From positions 1 to 55,132 of the forward strand of contig SYLY01000085.1 in the NCBI GenBank assembly GCA_005808475.1: DNA of 55,132 nucleotides, written 5' to 3'. Under the pieces are notes generated by a model, which saw nothing but the letters and a program-made list of their open reading frames with translations, was not told the DNA's origin and made no database searches. The stretch is from Acidobacteriota bacterium. GTDB taxonomy: Bacteria > Acidobacteriota > Terriglobia > Bryobacterales > Bryobacteraceae. Numbering within the stretch: the first letter of the stretch is position 1; each line of letters begins with the position of its first letter. The position numbers were made by a program, and so were the translations under genes. This document shows positions 27,147-35,755 of this stretch, one piece after another.

Positions 27147-27344
27147 TTATTCGCGTTTGTTACCGGCTCCACTCTCGCCCAGGTACGCAATCAGGTCACT
27201 GATGACCAGAAGCAGGACCGCGGCGGGCAGCAGGTAATCCATTGTGCTTCGTGACGAGTCTCGCGCGGAATCGACTCCCGCGAGCAACGCAATGCAGACT
27301 CCGAGCGCCGCCAGGAGTAAATGAGCTTGCTTCCTGGTGACCAT
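27147..27344 (-). CDS. Small two-helix membrane protein, unknown
   Basis: 65 residues from ATG 27344, or 73 from an in-frame GTG at 27368. Two hydrophobic helices are clear: AHLLLAALGVCIALLAGV and MDYLLPAAVLLLVISDLIAYL, joined by a short polar loop (DSARDSSRST), with a charged C-terminus (GNKRE). No family was recognised. It lies just downstream of a 27-residue hydrophobic ORF on the same strand. The strong helix pattern favours a real gene. Confidence 0.5.
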   Translation of the reverse strand: MVTRKQAHLLLAALGVCIALLAGVDSARDSSRSTMDYLLPAAVLLLVISDLIAYLGESGAGNKRE

Positions 27345-27355
27345 CGTTACCGCCG

Positions 27356-27439
27356 TCAGTCGCCGCACCGCGTCGTCACGAGGCCGATCCCGATTCCGAG
27401 CCAGATTGCGTACTTCTCAGGGACTTTCAGGGGGACCAT
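27356..27439 (-). CDS. 27-residue hydrophobic peptide ORF
   Basis: Starts at ATG 27439: charged N-terminus (MVPLKVPEKY), one short hydrophobic helix (AIWLGIGIGLVTT) and a polar tail. Its stop lies 11 bases before ATG 27344 of the next small membrane ORF. GATAGA occurs nine bases before the start. It could be a tiny membrane protein paired with its neighbour, but it is short enough to be chance. Confidence 0.3.
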   Translation of the reverse strand: MVPLKVPEKYAIWLGIGIGLVTTRCGD

Positions 27440-27501
27440 GCTCGAGACTCTATCGGCCGATTTCCGGAAAACGATAGTTGGCCGGACCGATGCGGCGGAC
27501 G

Positions 27502-29331
27502 CTACTCCAGCACCTGGACCTTCAGGAACGAGCCCGCGCGATGGACGCGATGGGTAGCCTTCTGGAAATCCTCCTTCTTCGCCGTGTAGATATCGACGAA
27601 CTTCTGCGGGTTCCGGTCGGTGAGCGGGAACCACGAACTCTGCACCTGCACCATGATCCGGTGCCCCGGGCGAAACGTGTGGAACACATCCGGCATCTTG
27701 AAGGCGACCTTTGTTACTTGCCCCGGCGTGAAGGGCTCCGGCCTGTCGAAGCCATTGCGGAACTTGCCGCGGAACGGTTCGCCCCGCACCAGTTGTTGGA
27801 AGCCTCCCATGCGGACGCCGGTTGGGTTCGGTTTCGGATCGGGATAATCGGGCGGATAGACATCGATCAGCTTCACCACCCAATCGGCGTCGGTGCCAGT
27901 GGTCGACACTTGCAACGACACATCGATCGGACCAGCGAAGGTGAGGTCGCTTTCCAGCACTTCGGTCTGATAGACGAGCACGTCCGGACGCGTGGCGGCG
28001 AAGCGTTGGTCATCGAGCATGTGTTCGCGCGTCATCGTGTTCGCGATGCCGCCAATGTACGGCGCCGGCCTCGCCGGGTCGCTCACGTACTCGTCGAATC
28101 CGGCGGCGTTGGCCCCGCTGGTCCGCAACGCGTTTCCAGCCGCCAGGTGGAATTCGCGCGAAGCCGATTGCGCGGGCGGCCAGTTGTCGAACTGGCGCCA
28201 CTGATTGCGGCCGGTCTCGAAGACGAAGGCCTCCGGCAGCTTCGGGTCCGCCGCGTCCTTGAGAAGATGTTCGAAGAACGGGAACTCGATCTTTTCGCGG
28301 TAGAACACGGAGCTCTGGCCGGCGAAGTCGATGTGTCCGAGCGACGCGCCGTCGGTGCTCGACCATCCTCCGTGATGCCACGGCCCCATCACCAGGATGT
28401 TTCGCCCACCCGGCGAGTTCTTCTCCACGCCGCGATAAGTCTCGACGGTTCCATAGAGGTCCTCGGCGTCGAACCATCCGCCGACGTTCATCACCGCGGG
28501 CTTGATGTTCTTCAGGTACTGAACCACGTTGCGGGCTTTCCAGAACTCGTCGTAGACGCCGTGCGTCATCAGGTCCTTCCAGAACGGAATTTCGTGCTTC
28601 AGCAGCCTCTCGTTGATCTCGGCGAGCGTGCCCATCGAAAGGAACAGATCGTAGCCGTCAGGCGTCGGATAGTCGTAGTTGATCCGCTCGGCGTTCGGCT
28701 TGGAATCGGCGCCGGTCCGGCTATTCGACCAAAACCAGCGGAACGCGTGCGCGAGATAGAACGTGCCGTTGTGATGGAAGTCGTCTCCGATGAACCAATC
28801 GCCGACGGGCGCTTGCGGCGAAACGGCCTTGATCGCCGGATGCGCGTCGATCATCGTCGTGGACGTGTAAAAACCCGGATACGAAATCCCCCACACGCCC
28901 ACGCGTCCGTTGTGGTTCTGGATGTTCCTGATCAGCCAATCGACGGTGTCGTAGGCGTCGGTGGTCTCGTCGGGGCCCTTCGGGTTGCGCGGCCGGATCT
29001 GCTCGAAGGTCCCCTCGGACTTGTAGCGCCCGCGCACGTCCTGATAGACGAAGATGTAGCCGGCCTTGCGAAAATGATCCGACGGCCCGAGCGCCGCGCG
29101 ATACTGATCGATGCCGTAAGGGCGCACGCTGTACGGAGTCCGGCTCATCATCATCGGATACTTGCGCGATTGATCCTTCGGCGCGTAGACCGACGTGAAC
29201 AGCTTCACTCCATCGCGCATCGGAACGCGGTACTCGTACTTGGTGTACTTCGCGCGGACTTCGACGGCTGGATCGGGCGCGGCCTGCGCGGCAAGTGCCG
29301 CGGGCACGAGAAGAAGGGAATGAAGGCGCAC
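27502..29331 (-). CDS. CocE/NonD family hydrolase (X-Pro dipeptidyl-peptidase S15-like), exported
   Basis: 609 residues from a GTG start, with a leader MRLHSLLLVPAALAAQ. The alpha/beta hydrolase domain has YRVPMRDGVKLFTSVY, IFVYQDVRGRYKSEG and the nucleophile elbow VGVWGISYPGFYTS. The His region follows in VMGPWHHGGWSS. The C-terminal jelly-roll PepX-type domain covers about residues 370-609 (SLQVSTTGTDADWVVKLIDVYP). Relatives are acyl hydrolases such as cocaine esterase, glutaryl-7-ACA acylases and X-Pro peptidases; the true substrate is unknown. TACGAT six bases before the GTG suggests a leaderless transcript. It stands alone on its strand. Confidence 0.88.
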   Translation of the reverse strand: MRLHSLLLVPAALAAQAAPDPAVEVRAKYTKYEYRVPMRDGVKLFTSVYAPKDQSRKYPMMMSRTPYSVRPYGIDQYRAALGPSDHFRKAGYIFVYQDVRGRYKSEGTFEQIRPRNPKGPDETTDAYDTVDWLIRNIQNHNGRVGVWGISYPGFYTSTTMIDAHPAIKAVSPQAPVGDWFIGDDFHHNGTFYLAHAFRWFWSNSRTGADSKPNAERINYDYPTPDGYDLFLSMGTLAEINERLLKHEIPFWKDLMTHGVYDEFWKARNVVQYLKNIKPAVMNVGGWFDAEDLYGTVETYRGVEKNSPGGRNILVMGPWHHGGWSSTDGASLGHIDFAGQSSVFYREKIEFPFFEHLLKDAADPKLPEAFVFETGRNQWRQFDNWPPAQSASREFHLAAGNALRTSGANAAGFDEYVSDPARPAPYIGGIANTMTREHMLDDQRFAATRPDVLVYQTEVLESDLTFAGPIDVSLQVSTTGTDADWVVKLIDVYPPDYPDPKPNPTGVRMGGFQQLVRGEPFRGKFRNGFDRPEPFTPGQVTKVAFKMPDVFHTFRPGHRIMVQVQSSWFPLTDRNPQKFVDIYTAKKEDFQKATHRVHRAGSFLKVQVLE

Positions 29332-29683
29332 TCCCGGATCGTACTACAGCGGCGGGGAGATCCACTTGCGCGGCTCCTTCGGCACCGCGGCTGCGAGAAG
29401 GACCCGGCTCGTGGTGACCCTCGGCCGCCCTCTGGACGAAATGCGACCGTTGCGCCAGGTGGAGCTCTCGCGCTCCCGCCGGTCGAAGCAACGGAGTCGA
29501 AGCCACGCCCCCGCCCCGTGCGGACATTCACAGTTCGCGCAATACAGCGAAAGGCGGAATGAAAAAGTAGGGGGGACCTATGTCCCGCCGGCTCGAGCGA
29601 ACGAGTGCGGAGCATCTTCCTCGGCTCGATGCGGGCTCCTCGCGCCTCACCGGCGAGCAGCCCGCGCGAAAGCCGATGCTGGT
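29332..29683. other. 352-base intergenic region
   Basis: No convincing gene. It separates two divergent genes. Around 29570-29586 an imperfect inverted repeat (GGGGACCTATGTCCC) follows an A-rich patch. A short minus-strand frame reading ARIEPRKMLRTRSLEP is open but has no recognisable start or family. The minus-strand -10-like element for the CocE gene is at 29338-29343. Confidence 0.4.
29338..29343 (-). promoter_or_regulatory. -10-like element for the CocE-like gene
   Basis: TACGAT on the minus strand, six bases before the GTG start at 29331; there is no clear Shine-Dalgarno. It fits the leaderless pattern and supports the GTG. Confidence 0.4.
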
Positions 29684-32395
29684 ATGATCGGTGAGAATCT
29701 CTGGAGCCGACTCGTGCGACTGATTTCACTGGGCCTTGCCGCCCTCACCGCTGGACCTGCGTTCGCCGCGGATGAGACCGCCTCGCGCGAGTTCTTCGAA
29801 TCTCGCGTGCGGCCCGTGTTCGCGCGCAACTGCAGCGCTTGCCATTCCGCCGGAAACAAGATGGCCGGCCTCGACATGTCGACGCGCGATGGGCTGCTGA
29901 AGGGCGGCCAATCGGGAGCCGCCGTCATTCCCGGCAAGCCGGAAGACAGTCTGATCGTCCGCTTGATCGCGCATCGCGACGAAAAGCGGAAGATGCCGAT
30001 GGGGCAGGCCAAGCTGGACGACGCCCGCATCGCCGACATCGCGCGCTGGATCCAGGAGGGGGCGTGGTTCCCCGAGCCGGTCCAGGCGTCGGCCAAAAAG
30101 AAGTACGCGATCACCGCCGACCAGCGGGCCTTCTGGGCCTTCCAGCCGGTGCGCAAGCAGGAACCGCCCGTTGTGAAAAACACCGCGTGGTCCAAGACAG
30201 CCATCGACCGGTTCCTCATGGCGAAGATCGAGGCCAGGCGAGTCGTGGCAGCCAAACCGGCGGACAAACGCACCTTGCTGCGGCGCGCTTACTACGATCT
30301 CACCGGACTGCCGCCCTCCGCGGCCGACGTGGAGGCCTTCGAGAGAGACGCCGCGCCCGATGCTTTCGACAAGGTCGTCGACCGCTTGCTGCAATCGCCC
30401 AGCTACGGCGAACGCTGGGCGCGCTACTGGCTCGACGTCGCCCGCTACTCCGACGACCGGCTGGAGTCCGAGGTCGACGCGCCTTATCCGAACGGCTTCC
30501 GCTATCGCGACTGGGTGATTCAGGCGCTCAACGACGACATGCCTTACGACAAATTCGTCAAGGCCCAAATCGCCGGCGACCAGATGGGGGACAGCTTGCG
30601 CTATGCCGCGGGGCTCGGCTTCTACGCCCTGCGGCCCGACACCCAGGACGACCGTGTCGACGTCACCGGTCGCGCCTTTCTCGGCCTGACCACCGGATGC
30701 GCGCAGTGCCACGACCACAAGTTCGATCCCATCCCCACCACCGACTACTACGCTCTGCTCGGCGTCTTCACCAGCACCAAGGACGGCGAGTATCCGCTCG
30801 CGCCCGAGGCAGTGGTCAAGGAATACAAGGAGCGTCAGAAGGCGGTCGACGACAAGAAAGCGCAAATTCGCGACCTGCTCCACGCGCAGGCGACGCAGCT
30901 CTCGCAGGCGCTGGCGCTGCAAACCGCGCGCTATGCGCGAGCCGCGCGCCTGGTGTTGGCGCCGGGACTGCCGGAGTCGCAACGCCGGACGCTGGATGCG
31001 GTGATGGCCGATGGCCGCTACGACAAGGAGACGCTGCAACGCTGGGTGAAGTACCTGTCGGACATGCCCAAGGATCATCCTCACCTGAAGGATTGGACCT
31101 CGGCCTCGTTCGACGCGGACGCGTTCCAGGAACGCGTTCTCGCCGTGCTTGCCGAGCGCAAATCGGTGGACGAGGAGAACGCCTACCGCCGGGCGGCCGC
31201 TAAGAAGCAGAAGGGCGCGGCCCCCGAAGTCGTGTCCCTGAAGACCGATTCCTTCTATCTCTGGCGCGATCTGTTCTTCAACGACTTCTACGGCAACCAG
31301 TTCAAACAGGAAGACGACGGACTGCTCTACTACGGGCCCAACCGCGGCTTCTATGAATCCGACGGGACCGTGGAGCGGTTGCTCGACGGCTTCTGGAAAG
31401 AGCACCTCGTCAGACTGCGGGAAGAACTGGCTTCGGTGAAAGCCCGGCTGCCCGCTCCGTATCCGTTCCTTCACACGATCGAGGACAGCGGCAAGCTGAA
31501 GCGCGAAAAGGTTCGCGTGAGCGGCAGCGACGACAACCTGGGAGAGGAAGTCCCGCGGCGCTTCCTCACCATCCTGTCCAACGGCGAGCCGTTCGCCAAG
31601 GGCAGCGGCCGCGCGGAACTGGCGGACGCCATCGCGTCGCCCGGGAATCCACTCACCGCGCGCGTCATGCTGAATCGGATTTGGCAGTATCATTTCGGAG
31701 CGGGCATCGTTCGGACGCCGTCCGACTTCGGCTTCATGGGCGACCGTCCCAGCCATCCCGAACTGCTCGACTACCTGGCCGCGCGCTTCGTCGAAAGCGG
31801 TTGGAGCATGAAGGCGATGCATCGCGAGATCATGCTCTCGGCCGCCTACCGGGCCGGCTCGGAACGTTTGGCGGCCAACGAATCGCTCGATCCCGACAAC
31901 CGGCTGTTCTGGCGCTCCGGCGTGCGCAGGCTCGACGCCGAGGCGTTGCGGGACTCTCTGCTGGCCGTGAGCGGTGAGCTCGACTTCACGCCCGGGGGCT
32001 TTGCTTCGCCGCTGTCGGAGGAGACCAACCGGCGGCGCGCCGTCTATGGATTCGTGAGCCGCCGCAAGACGGACTCCACGCTCGCGCTATTCGATTTTCC
32101 GAATCCGAACGCGACCAGCGAGAAGCGGCCTCTGACGATCACGCCTCCGCAGCAACTGTACTTCTTGAACGGCGGCTTTGTCGCCAACCGTGCGCAGTCG
32201 CTCGCCGAGCGGTCGGCGCAGGGCGGGGGAGCGGCGCCGGAGAGGATCGCGCGGCTCTACCGCCTGGTGTTCGGCCGCGCTCCATCGGCGGAAGAAGCGA
32301 GGCTGGGAGCCGTGTTCACCTTGGCCGGTCCGGCCCGCTGGGCGCCGTATGCTCAGGCGCTGTTGAGTTCGAACGAATTTTTGTTCGTGAATTGA
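29684..32395 (+). CDS. Secreted c-type cytochrome with PSCyt1, DUF1549 and DUF1553 domains (cassette 2)
   Basis: 903 residues: a signal peptide (about 1-29), heme site CSACH (residues 50-54), a partner region with MPMGQAKLDD, then DUF1549 with GLPPSAADVEAF, ERWARYWLDVARY and the second site CAQCHDHKFDPIP, then DUF1553 with MLNRIWQYHFGAGI and GDRPSHPELLDYL. A long charged insertion lies between (around residues 380-520). It is secreted; its substrate is unknown. The stop precedes the DUF1501 gene by nine bases. The ATG at 29684 is selected by the leader; the open frame reaches further upstream without one. Confidence 0.9.
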   Translation: MIGENLWSRLVRLISLGLAALTAGPAFAADETASREFFESRVRPVFARNCSACHSAGNKMAGLDMSTRDGLLKGGQSGAAVIPGKPEDSLIVRLIAHRDEKRKMPMGQAKLDDARIADIARWIQEGAWFPEPVQASAKKKYAITADQRAFWAFQPVRKQEPPVVKNTAWSKTAIDRFLMAKIEARRVVAAKPADKRTLLRRAYYDLTGLPPSAADVEAFERDAAPDAFDKVVDRLLQSPSYGERWARYWLDVARYSDDRLESEVDAPYPNGFRYRDWVIQALNDDMPYDKFVKAQIAGDQMGDSLRYAAGLGFYALRPDTQDDRVDVTGRAFLGLTTGCAQCHDHKFDPIPTTDYYALLGVFTSTKDGEYPLAPEAVVKEYKERQKAVDDKKAQIRDLLHAQATQLSQALALQTARYARAARLVLAPGLPESQRRTLDAVMADGRYDKETLQRWVKYLSDMPKDHPHLKDWTSASFDADAFQERVLAVLAERKSVDEENAYRRAAAKKQKGAAPEVVSLKTDSFYLWRDLFFNDFYGNQFKQEDDGLLYYGPNRGFYESDGTVERLLDGFWKEHLVRLREELASVKARLPAPYPFLHTIEDSGKLKREKVRVSGSDDNLGEEVPRRFLTILSNGEPFAKGSGRAELADAIASPGNPLTARVMLNRIWQYHFGAGIVRTPSDFGFMGDRPSHPELLDYLAARFVESGWSMKAMHREIMLSAAYRAGSERLAANESLDPDNRLFWRSGVRRLDAEALRDSLLAVSGELDFTPGGFASPLSEETNRRRAVYGFVSRRKTDSTLALFDFPNPNATSEKRPLTITPPQQLYFLNGGFVANRAQSLAERSAQGGGAAPERIARLYRLVFGRAPSAEEARLGAVFTLAGPARWAPYAQALLSSNEFLFVN

Positions 32396-32398
32396 GGA
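32394..32398 (+). promoter_or_regulatory. Shine-Dalgarno deciding the DUF1501 start (cassette 2)
   Basis: GAGGA ends six bases before ATG 32405 but abuts ATG 32399, so the later ATG is the better start. Confidence 0.6.
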
Positions 32399-32404
32399 AT
32401 GCCG

Positions 32405-33838
32405 ATGACAAGACGCGACGCATTGACGCGATTGGGGACCGGGTTCGGGATGCTCGGTCTGTCGAATCTGATGGCCGGTCCGGCCTCCATCGGGGAGCCA
32501 CGCGCGCCGCACTTCGCGCCTCGGGCCAAGCATGTGATCTTCCTCTTCCTCAACGGCGGCCCCTCGCAGGTGGACACCTTCGATCCCAAGCCGGAACTGA
32601 CGCGCTTCCACGGCAAGCAGGTCCCGGACGAGTTCTTCAAGACATCGAAGGTGACGAAGGATCTCAATCACTCGACGCTGCTCGGCTCGCCGTTCACGTT
32701 CAAGAAGTACGGTCAAAGCGGAATCGAGGTCAGCAGCCTCTTTCCGAAGACAGCCGAGTGCATCGACGACATCTGCGTGATCCGTTCGATGCATACCGAT
32801 CTGCCGGCGCATCCGCAGGCCATCACGCAGATGAACTCGGGCCGCTTGATCGCCGGCTTCCCGTCGATGGGCTCGTGGGTCACCTACGGCCTCGGCACGG
32901 AGAACCGCAACCTCCCCGGCTTCATCGCGATGTGTCCCGGAACTCCGAATGTCGGCCCCGAGTTGTGGAGTTCGGGATTCCTTCCTACTTCGTTCCAGGG
33001 CACCTACGTGCCTCTCGATGAATCCGATCCGGAGAAGATGATCCGGCATTTGACGAACCGCTCGATGAGCTCCGCCGACCAGCGAAAACAACTCGATCTG
33101 GTGGCGGCGCTCGACCGGCTGGACATGGCGCGGCGCGGAGCCGATCCAAACCTCGAAGGGCGCATCCAGGCCATGGAGACGGCCTTCCGCATGCAAACCG
33201 AGGCGCTCGACGCCTTCGATGTAGGCAGGGAGCCGGCCGCGATGCGCGCCCGCTACGGCGTGCCGGACCGGCCTCCGGAGACGGCCACCAAGATCCGGTC
33301 GGCGACGCGCGATGGCGACTTCGCGCGCGGCTGTCTGGTGGCGCGGCGCCTGGTGGAGCGCGGCGTTCGCATGGTGCAACTCTACTTCGGCGAGGACATC
33401 CCGTGGGACAGCCACCACGACATTCTGGTTCATCGCAATCTCGCGCGCCAGGCGGACCGGCCAATCGCGGCCCTGATCCAGGATCTGAAGGCATCGGGCC
33501 TGCTGAAGGAGACGCTGATCGTCGTGGGCGGCGAGTTCGGCCGCACGCCGTCGGTGGAGACCACCGGCCGCATCAACGTGCAGAATGGGCGTAACCATAA
33601 CAGCCGCGGATTCACCTATCTCTTGGCGGGCGGCGGCGTGAAGGGCGGTCTCGCCTACGGCGCCACCGACGAGTTCGGCTTCGCGGCGGTGGAAAAGCCG
33701 GTGCATCTTCACGATCTCCACGCGACCGTCCTACACGCGCTCGGGCTCGACCACAAACGGCTTACTTACCGGCACAGCGGCCGCGACTACCGGCTGACGG
33801 ACGTGGCGGGCAACGTCGTGACCGATATCTTGGCATAG
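32405..33838 (+). CDS. DUF1501 family protein, Tat-exported (cassette 2)
   Basis: 477 residues starting MTRRDALTRLGTGFGML, a twin-arginine leader. Family landmarks are LFLNGGPSQVDTFDPKPEL, RSMHTDLPAHPQAITQMNSG, GGEFGRTPSVE, GRNHNSRGFTYLLAGGG and HLHDLHATVLHALGLDH. The DUF1501 family belongs to the alkaline phosphatase-like fold group, but the activity is unproven. It is encoded directly after the cassette 2 cytochrome and before an enolase-superfamily gene, which makes a three-gene operon. In-frame ATG 32399 is an alternative start, less favoured by Shine-Dalgarno spacing. Confidence 0.9.
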   Translation: MTRRDALTRLGTGFGMLGLSNLMAGPASIGEPRAPHFAPRAKHVIFLFLNGGPSQVDTFDPKPELTRFHGKQVPDEFFKTSKVTKDLNHSTLLGSPFTFKKYGQSGIEVSSLFPKTAECIDDICVIRSMHTDLPAHPQAITQMNSGRLIAGFPSMGSWVTYGLGTENRNLPGFIAMCPGTPNVGPELWSSGFLPTSFQGTYVPLDESDPEKMIRHLTNRSMSSADQRKQLDLVAALDRLDMARRGADPNLEGRIQAMETAFRMQTEALDAFDVGREPAAMRARYGVPDRPPETATKIRSATRDGDFARGCLVARRLVERGVRMVQLYFGEDIPWDSHHDILVHRNLARQADRPIAALIQDLKASGLLKETLIVVGGEFGRTPSVETTGRINVQNGRNHNSRGFTYLLAGGGVKGGLAYGATDEFGFAAVEKPVHLHDLHATVLHALGLDHKRLTYRHSGRDYRLTDVAGNVVTDILA

Positions 33839-33843
33839 GAGGG
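33837..33843 (+). promoter_or_regulatory. Shine-Dalgarno of the dehydratase-like gene
   Basis: AGGAGGG, overlapping the stop codon of the DUF1501 gene and seven bases before ATG 33851. It supports the start and coupled translation in the operon. Confidence 0.75.
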
Positions 33844-33850
33844 CGATTCG

Positions 33851-35134
33851 ATGAACCGTAGAAATTTCCTGATGGGCGCCGCCGCCGGCGGCGGGCTCGC
33901 GATGGCGCAGCAACCTTCGGCTCGCCGCATGGGCGGCAATTCCAGCAAGGGACTGCAGCCCCTCGATGGCGGACGGATCGGCAATCTGCCGGCCATGAAG
34001 ATCACAGGGATCAAGACCTTCCTGGTGGGCGCGGGCGGCCGTAACTGGGTCTATGTCAAGGTCCTCACCGACCAGGGAATCTTCGGCATCGGCGAGGCCT
34101 ATTCGGCCGGCCCCGACGAGGCCACGGTCAAGGTGATCGAGGACTTCGCGCGGTGGCTGGTGGGCGAGGATCCGCGCAACATCCAATACCTGTTCGACCT
34201 GATGTATAATACTACGCGCTTTCCGGGCGGTTTGGTCATCAATTCGGCGATCAGTGGCATCGAGCATGCGCTATGGGATATCGCCGGTAAGTCGGCGGGT
34301 GTTCCCGTTTGGGCGCTGCTCGGCGGGCGAACGCGCAACAAGATCCGCGTCTATCAGAGCATCGGCGGCGCCACCGCCCAGGAAGCGGCCGAGTCGGCCA
34401 GGAGGATGATCGAGACGTACGGCTACACGGCGCTCAAGATGGGAATCGCCGCCGACGGCGCCATGCCGTACAACAAGGCGCTGCGCCTCAGCGTGGATCG
34501 CGTGCGCGCCGTGCGCGAGGCGGTCGGTCCCGATATCGACATCGGCGTGGACGTGCACACCAAGTTCGTCGAAGTGGAGCGCGCCGTGCGGCTGGCGAAG
34601 GAGATCGAGCCGTATCATCCGATGTGGCTCGAGGAGCCGATCCGGCCGGAGAACTTCACGGCGATGAAGAAGCTCGCGGACCACGTGAATATTCCGCTCG
34701 CGAGCGGCGAGTCCAATTACATGAAGTACGAGTTCAAGCAACTCATCGACATGCAGGCGCTCGATTTCGTCCAGCCCGACATCTGCTGCTGCGGCGGCGT
34801 GCTCGAACTGAAGAAGATCGCCGCGATGGCGGAAGCCCAGTACATCAAGGTGGCGCCGCACAATCCGATGAGTCCGCTCGCGACGGTGGTCAACGTCCAC
34901 TTCGCCGCGACCACGCCGAACTTCCACGTCCTCGAGTATCACGCTCCCGATTCCGGCGCGAGCAAGGTCGTGTTGAAGGAGCCGCTGATGGTGAAGAAGG
35001 ACGGCTACGTCGACATACCGAACAAACCGGGCTGGGGCGTCGAGTTGAACGAGGAGGCCTTCAAGAGCATGCCTCCCAAGCCGTGGAAACGCGGAACCAA
35101 CTTCCGCGCCGACGGTTCGCCTTACTTCCAGTAG
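33851..35134 (+). CDS. Enolase-superfamily dehydratase-like protein (galactonate dehydratase type) with Tat leader
   Basis: 427 residues. The first 20 resemble a Tat signal (MNRRNFLMGAAAGGGLA), unusual for a normally cytoplasmic enzyme family. The enzyme body starts around MKITGIKTFLVG. Metal ligands are Asp in IGVDVHTKFVE, Glu in MWLEEPIRPEN and Glu in LASGESNYMKYE. The base His lies in VAPHNPMSPLAT, as in D-galactonate/mannonate-type dehydratases. It would dehydrate an aldonic acid to a 2-keto-3-deoxy acid. It follows the cytochrome and DUF1501 genes, tying that cassette to acid-sugar chemistry. Whether it is really exported is uncertain. Confidence 0.87.
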   Translation: MNRRNFLMGAAAGGGLAMAQQPSARRMGGNSSKGLQPLDGGRIGNLPAMKITGIKTFLVGAGGRNWVYVKVLTDQGIFGIGEAYSAGPDEATVKVIEDFARWLVGEDPRNIQYLFDLMYNTTRFPGGLVINSAISGIEHALWDIAGKSAGVPVWALLGGRTRNKIRVYQSIGGATAQEAAESARRMIETYGYTALKMGIAADGAMPYNKALRLSVDRVRAVREAVGPDIDIGVDVHTKFVEVERAVRLAKEIEPYHPMWLEEPIRPENFTAMKKLADHVNIPLASGESNYMKYEFKQLIDMQALDFVQPDICCCGGVLELKKIAAMAEAQYIKVAPHNPMSPLATVVNVHFAATTPNFHVLEYHAPDSGASKVVLKEPLMVKKDGYVDIPNKPGWGVELNEEAFKSMPPKPWKRGTNFRADGSPYFQ

Positions 35135-35140
35135 ACCGGG

Positions 35141-35740
35141 TTATAGCAGCGCGCCGGCCTGGACGCGGCATTCCGGACAGGCCAGCGGCGCGGCGTCTTC
35201 GTTCTCCGCGTAGGCGGCCACGTCGCGGTACCGGCCCCCGGCTGGATCGCGATGAACGACGATCCTGCGATTATTGATATCGAGTACCCAATACTCGGGG
35301 ATTTCCGCGCGGGCGTACAGCAACGCCTTGTCGGCGAGGTCGTACGCGAGAGTCGTATCGGAGACCTCGACCAGAAGGGCGATATGCTCCGGCCGCCGCG
35401 GCGCGCCGCGGAGCGACTGTCTCGGAACGTTCAGCACCACGATATCGGGTTGCGGCTCGTACGTTGGCGTGTCCTCTGGGGAAAGGTCGACCGACGCTTC
35501 GACCAGGACGCGCCCCGGGCCTACGGCAGCCGCCAACGACTCGTACAGCGACATCTGGGGATCGTTGTGTTTCGGGCGGTTCGGCATGATTCGCACCAAC
35601 TCCCCATCGAGCAGTTCATAGTTCCGGTAGTCGAGGATTCCGGCCGCTTCCATGGACTGGCACTGGTCGCGAGTCCAGTGCTTGCGCTTCAGCGCACCGA
35701 CGCCGGCCTGAACCGGCGTCCCTTCGAGTACGGCGGGCAT
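35141..35740 (-). CDS. Uma2 family endonuclease, divergent third copy
   Basis: 199 residues. The fold motifs are present: YELLDGELVRIMP, YEPQPDIVVLNVP with the catalytic Asp, IALLVEVSDTTLAYDLADKA and EIPEYWVLDINNR. It is longer than the tandem pair at 7599-8600 and only distantly similar to them. The C-terminus contains two cysteines in CPECR. The role is unknown. TAGAAT lies six bases before the ATG, overlapping the end of the preceding FGE-like gene on the same strand. Its stop is six bases from the convergent dehydratase-like gene. Confidence 0.88.
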   Translation of the reverse strand: MPAVLEGTPVQAGVGALKRKHWTRDQCQSMEAAGILDYRNYELLDGELVRIMPNRPKHNDPQMSLYESLAAAVGPGRVLVEASVDLSPEDTPTYEPQPDIVVLNVPRQSLRGAPRRPEHIALLVEVSDTTLAYDLADKALLYARAEIPEYWVLDINNRRIVVHRDPAGGRYRDVAAYAENEDAAPLACPECRVQAGALL

Positions 35741-35746
35741 GTTTCT

Positions 35747-35752
35747 ATTCTA
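35747..35752 (-). promoter_or_regulatory. -10-like element of the third Uma2 gene
   Basis: TAGAAT on the minus strand, six bases before the ATG at 35740. It matches the spacing seen at the other two Uma2 genes. Confidence 0.45.
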
Positions 35753-35755
35753 GCC

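Noticed and set aside
29570..29586. Imperfect inverted repeat that might be a REP element
   Set aside because: Only one copy was seen in the window and pairing is imperfect, so it is noted under the intergenic entry but not called.
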